Shown piece after piece: positions 60,741-64,000 of a DNA stretch of 64,000 bases. The notes under the pieces are model-generated. The model was given only the letters and a program-made list of their open reading frames with translations, was not told the DNA's origin and searched no databases. The translations under genes and the position numbers were made by a program. Origin of the DNA: an uncultured Bacteroidales bacterium (GTDB lineage Bacteria > Bacteroidota > Bacteroidia > Bacteroidales > Paludibacteraceae); the NCBI GenBank assembly GCA_900318245.1, contig ONJT01000013.1:34479-98478 (forward strand), given 5' to 3'. Position 1 is the stretch's first letter; every line of letters starts with the position of its first letter.

Positions 60741-61955
60741 ATGAATAGAAAGTATTTGATTATTGCAGTAGCAGTTTTAGCACTGGGCTGCATCGGGACA
60801 CTACAAGCGTTCACACATTTGGAGACGCTAGAACCCCAAGAAATCCGTGGTATTGTTGTGGATGAGTACGATGCCGCATGGTACGAACAACAGCAAACAT
60901 TGTGGTTAAAGAAGGCACAAGCCAATCCTACTGACGAGCACGCATGGGAACAGTGCTTCAGCGCGGCACGTTATGCCGATATGCTCCAAGAGCAGTATGG
61001 AATGACCGACCGCAAAAAAGCTGTACTTGACGAGATGGCAAAACATATCCCTAACTCGTTTACGTATAACCTCGCCATGTATCAAACAAAACGTGATATG
61101 TACGGTGAGGACGCAAGTCCGTGGGCAGAAAAGGCATTGCAACAGATTCCGGAAAACATCGGTCGTCAAGATGCATCCATGCTTATCGCTTATCTGGAGA
61201 TGAGCGGCAAATGCTTCAGCGATAAAAAGACACAAGAGACCAGCTATGAACTCATCGAGTTGCTGTACAAAAACAACGCTTACCCAAGTTATTTGCTCCG
61301 TTATGCCGACAATTGTATGCGCGGCATGGAGGGAAACGCACTGTACTTCATTAACGGCGATGTGCCTTGGTATGGATCGCGTATTCTGCAAGAAGCCTTG
61401 GATTTGCACAAAGACAAGAAAGTAATTCCTATTTCGTTCCTTGCTATACCAGCCTATCGTGACGCTCTCTGTCAATCGCTTGGCATTAAGCCATTTGAAG
61501 CCAAAGAGAATTACGATTCCATAGATAATTTGTACCATGAGGTGTTAGAATATATCATCAATAAGAGCAAGCGTCCGGCATACTTCTCGCCGCACTTCAA
61601 TTCTTCACAAGCCGATGATTTTCCTTTGAAATTATATAACGAGGGGTTGGTATTCCGTTACTCGGCAAAGCGCTATGACAATATGGCTGTAGCCCAGCGG
61701 AATGTGGAAGAGAAATATCACTTGGAGTATCTGTTGGAGCCGCAGTATGTCAACGAGGAGCAATGGCAAGGCAGTGAACGCATCCAACTCAACTATATGG
61801 TCATGCTTGCACCGGTAGTAAAAAACTACAAGCAAGCAGGTGACACATTGCACGCTAACCGACTGGCACGCTATCTAAGTGCAGCCGTTACGAGAACGTC
61901 GCTTCCGCAAGAAGAAAAACAAAAGTATTTCAACCTACTGAGCGACAAGAAATGA
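60741..61955 (+). CDS. Membrane-anchored or secreted protein, DUF2723-tail-like
   Basis: A 404-residue protein with an N-terminal hydrophobic segment (KYLIIAVAVLALGCIGTLQA; cysteine at 17 might be lipidated). The middle is helical and may hold TPR-like repeats (DEHAWEQCFSAARYADMLQE). The C-terminal phrases SKRPAYFSPHF and LYNEGLVFRYSAK resemble the soluble end of DUF2723 membrane proteins. I assign no function. The ATG at 60741 is chosen because earlier ones lie before or near the -7 element. It overlaps the following ECF sigma gene by 4 bases, which suggests a linked regulatory role. Confidence 0.65.
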   Translation: MNRKYLIIAVAVLALGCIGTLQAFTHLETLEPQEIRGIVVDEYDAAWYEQQQTLWLKKAQANPTDEHAWEQCFSAARYADMLQEQYGMTDRKKAVLDEMAKHIPNSFTYNLAMYQTKRDMYGEDASPWAEKALQQIPENIGRQDASMLIAYLEMSGKCFSDKKTQETSYELIELLYKNNAYPSYLLRYADNCMRGMEGNALYFINGDVPWYGSRILQEALDLHKDKKVIPISFLAIPAYRDALCQSLGIKPFEAKENYDSIDNLYHEVLEYIINKSKRPAYFSPHFNSSQADDFPLKLYNEGLVFRYSAKRYDNMAVAQRNVEEKYHLEYLLEPQYVNEEQWQGSERIQLNYMVMLAPVVKNYKQAGDTLHANRLARYLSAAVTRTSLPQEEKQKYFNLLSDKK

Positions 61956-62524
61956 TAGCACTATTTGTAAACTATAAATATCTTTCCGACGGGCAACTCA
62001 TGGAGCGTGTTCGTCGGAAAGACGATGAACAGGCATTCGCGGAAATCTATCACCGCTATGCCCGATTGCTGCAAGGTTTCTTCTTCCGTAGGTTAGGCGG
62101 TGACGAGGAGCAATCATCGGATCACATGCAAGACACGTTCTTGAAAGTGTGGTCTTCACGGTGGAATTATTCAGACGGACAATCGTTCCGCACCTGGATA
62201 TTCACCATAGCCTACAATCTCTGCAAGAACACATATAGGCAAAATCAGCACGAGCAAGAGTATCTTGATTCACTTCCGACGGACGAGCCAATTGCAGAAG
62301 ATAGCACTCCGCTTAAATTGGATGCAGCAACATTTGATAGTGCTTTACAACAAGAACTTGCCCATCTCAATGAGGCGCAACAAATGTTGTTTGAACTTCG
62401 ATTTACGCAGGAGTTAACCGTGCCGGAAATAGCCGCGATTATTGACATTCCGGAAGGGACTGTTAAATCGCGTCTCAATACATTAACTAATTATCTACGA
62501 TTAAAATTGAAAGATTATGAATAA
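61952..62524 (+). CDS. Second ECF-family sigma factor
   Basis: A 190-residue group IV sigma factor: region 2 (AEIYHRYARLLQGFFFRRLG, HMQDTFLKVWSSRWNYSD, FRTWIFTIAYNLCKNTYRQ) and region 4 (LNEAQQMLFELRFTQELTVP, EIAAIIDIPEGTVKSRLNTL). It overlaps the gene before it (ATGA) and the small membrane gene after it (8 bases), so all three are coupled. Confidence 0.93.
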   Translation: MIALFVNYKYLSDGQLMERVRRKDDEQAFAEIYHRYARLLQGFFFRRLGGDEEQSSDHMQDTFLKVWSSRWNYSDGQSFRTWIFTIAYNLCKNTYRQNQHEQEYLDSLPTDEPIAEDSTPLKLDAATFDSALQQELAHLNEAQQMLFELRFTQELTVPEIAAIIDIPEGTVKSRLNTLTNYLRLKLKDYE

Positions 62525-62810
62525 GACTTTTGAATCCCAACTATCTGCTTCTGCGCGTCGTATGCGCAAGCAATCGGAAAGTAATCTCTCTGTTCCCGAG
62601 ACGATTGTTATTCCGCAAAAACGCACCCGTTACTGGGGATGGATAGCGACACCAGCTGCCGCTGCCGTTGGTCTGCTGATAGGACTTTTCATTCATCGCC
62701 CGGCAGAGCGTCAAGACAATTTTACTGTGCCCGTTGTAATTTCTGCTGACAATTCAGGTCACAGCATTGTGGACGACGGTACGGATTATAGTTTGTTAGT
62801 ATCGCTATAG
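62517..62810 (+). CDS. Small single-helix membrane protein, putative anti-sigma
   Basis: A 97-residue protein with a basic cytoplasmic part, one membrane helix (~43-62: GWIATPAAAAVGLLIGLFIH) and a ~33-residue outer tail. Position and overlap with the ECF gene suggest a minimal anti-sigma factor, but it is shorter than usual. It could be a truncated remnant next to the recombinase gene, which begins on the other strand only 10 bases away. Confidence 0.65.
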   Translation: MNKTFESQLSASARRMRKQSESNLSVPETIVIPQKRTRYWGWIATPAAAAVGLLIGLFIHRPAERQDNFTVPVVISADNSGHSIVDDGTDYSLLVSL

Positions 62811-62820
62811 AACCAATACT

Positions 62821-63984
62821 TCAAAACTTCGGCGTATTCCTTTGCATCTTTTCAATAAGAGTTTGTGAATGGTGATGCAGATAATTATTCATACTTTGAA
62901 AGTCGCGATGCCCTACAACCTCTGAGACTTCACGTGGCGAAAGTTCTGTATCTTACAATTCCATTATACCTGAATCGCGCAACGAATAGAGTTGTAGCGT
63001 ATCCGGCAATTCGAGTCTTTTGCGCATTTGTACCCAACTTTTACGATATGCCTTTGTGGTTAATGGAGTTGGACCGGGGCGATATCCTTCGCTTATGAGA
63101 TAATAATCCTCTGGATAATTATTTGCTAACTCTTTCGTTAAGATCTCCACAAGTTCAGGACTTAATATAGCTGAACGGTAAGCACGGTTTTTGGTTTGCT
63201 CCGGAAATAAATGAATAACATTGTTTTCCAAGTCCACGTTTTTAATCTGGATTTGACTTATTTCACGCGGGCGGATAAATGAATTGAATACCAATCCCAT
63301 CACGACAAGATATGCAGGGCAACGCTTCTCATAGTATGCACGAATCTGTTTCCTTTGTTCCTGCGTAACGACTTCACGATACTTTTCTATCTTCGTCATG
63401 AGGCGAATTTGCTTAAAAGGATTATTCTTGAAATAAAAATGCCGTTGTCCCCATAAGAAGACACAACGGCAGAATTTGATATTGTCATTGTATGTACGCG
63501 GATTGATTCTCATCACATGCGTTTTTATATGCTCCGTATATTTAACAGCCATGAAAGGAGTGAATTTCATACAGAGGCAATTTTTAGATACGCGGTCAAG
63601 CCAATTGAGGAAACAAAACGAGTGACTTTTATATGTGCGATAGGTATCCGGACGAACGTAACGGGATTTTTCTTCCAGAAATTTCTCAAACATCGTTCTT
63701 ACTGGTTCAAAGCAGCGAGCATTTTCATCCGATAGATAAGGAGACTCATTATTTCGAAGGCGCAGGTTAATTGCTTGTACAAGATCGTCAGCATGTTTTA
63801 GGAAACTATCTTCATCTTCAAAACGTGCCCTCATACGATTAAGCCGTATAAACTTACGTTCCAACTTCCCCGTATAATCATTGGGAACTTTATACATGAT
63901 ATGCCATCCACGATTGTCATCGTGTTTTAATTGGGCAAGTTGATAAGCAAACACGCCCAACTTAAATTCAAAATCCAACTTCAT
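62821..63984 (-). pseudogene. Tyrosine recombinase with in-frame TAA
   Basis: On the minus strand, 343 codons are open from the ATG at 63984 to TAA at 62953-62955. The reading frame continues for another ~43 codons to TGA at 62821-62823. The first part has an arm/core region (FEKFLEEKSRYVRPDTYRTY), catalytic Arg in FIRPREIS, a Lys-containing turn (EQTKNRAYRS) and LYSLRDSGIMEL. The part after the stop holds EVVGHRDFQSMNNYLHHH, which supplies the missing His and the nucleophile Tyr. The stop codon therefore removes the active site. Either it is a recent nonsense mutation or the codon is read through. The gene marks a mobile-element edge. Confidence 0.8.
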
Positions 63985-64000
63985 AACACAAAATATTAAA

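Noticed and set aside
62811-64000. Complete integrative element edge with attachment site
   Set aside because: Only the recombinase is visible; no direct repeat or tRNA target is near, and the window ends 16 bases after the gene start.

Overview
The window looks like a piece of chromosome from an uncultured or little-studied member of the Bacteroidales (Bacteroidota), probably gut-associated. I infer this from more than a dozen promoters of the Bacteroidota type (TTTG, 19-21 bases, TAnnTTTG), the general lack of Shine-Dalgarno sequences, TonB-dependent receptors with a carboxypeptidase-regulatory N-terminus, ECF sigma/anti-sigma pairs, several large secreted proteins with type IX-like C-terminal tails, and secreted GH13 and GH53 enzymes. 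I could not place it to genus.

Layout. 1-5.3 kb: the 3' part of a giant secreted repeat protein and a small membrane-anchored partner. 5.5-7.8 kb: a Fic AMP-transferase with its own inhibitory motif and an unknown partner. 7.8-10.5 kb: a run of small unknown genes separated by unusually structured spacers, including a hairpin-dense leader and a 61-bp tandem duplication of a gene end. 10.6-17.0 kb: an iron/haem cluster (porin, imelysin, di-haem oxidoreductase, ResB-CcsA) followed by a hemerythrin-LuxR regulator. 17.0-25.6 kb: CYTH protein, tRNA-Ser, a candidate small RNA, and on the minus strand a TonB receptor, mutS, mltG, a Usp-like gene and engB. 25.7-31.5 kb: secreted alpha-amylase, a four-repeat secreted protein, cstA and tRNA-Val. 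31.5-40.1 kb: a minus-strand operon of two paralogous IgGFc-binding-like surface proteins flanking an OmpA-family protein with a long TolA-like coil, ending in a PAP2 phosphatase. 40.2-46.8 kb: endonuclease I, pssA, an AmpG-like permease, a PpiD-like chaperone and an OB-fold lipoprotein. 46.9-51.2 kb: infC-rpmI-rplT, a GH53 galactanase and a three-repeat secreted protein. 51.6-54.3 kb: nrdD-nrdG. 54.5-62.8 kb: a membrane HTH protein with a TonB-like protein, then two ECF sigma clusters, one with a DUF4252-like protein and a TonB receptor. 62.8-64 kb: a tyrosine recombinase interrupted by an in-frame stop codon.

The strongest unexplained signals are: (i) short arrays with a strict period of 7 bp or 11 bp at gene junctions, some extending into coding sequence in frame (EngB, a TonB receptor, the hemerythrin regulator, the end of PssA); (ii) a shared ~26-residue C-terminal tail on six secreted proteins; (iii) the IgGFc-like/OmpA/IgGFc-like surface operon; (iv) a candidate small RNA at 17.9 kb with a promoter resembling those of the two tRNAs; (v) an apparent AUA start for initiation factor IF3 behind a perfect AGGAGG. 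All family names are assigned by reading the sequence, not by database search.
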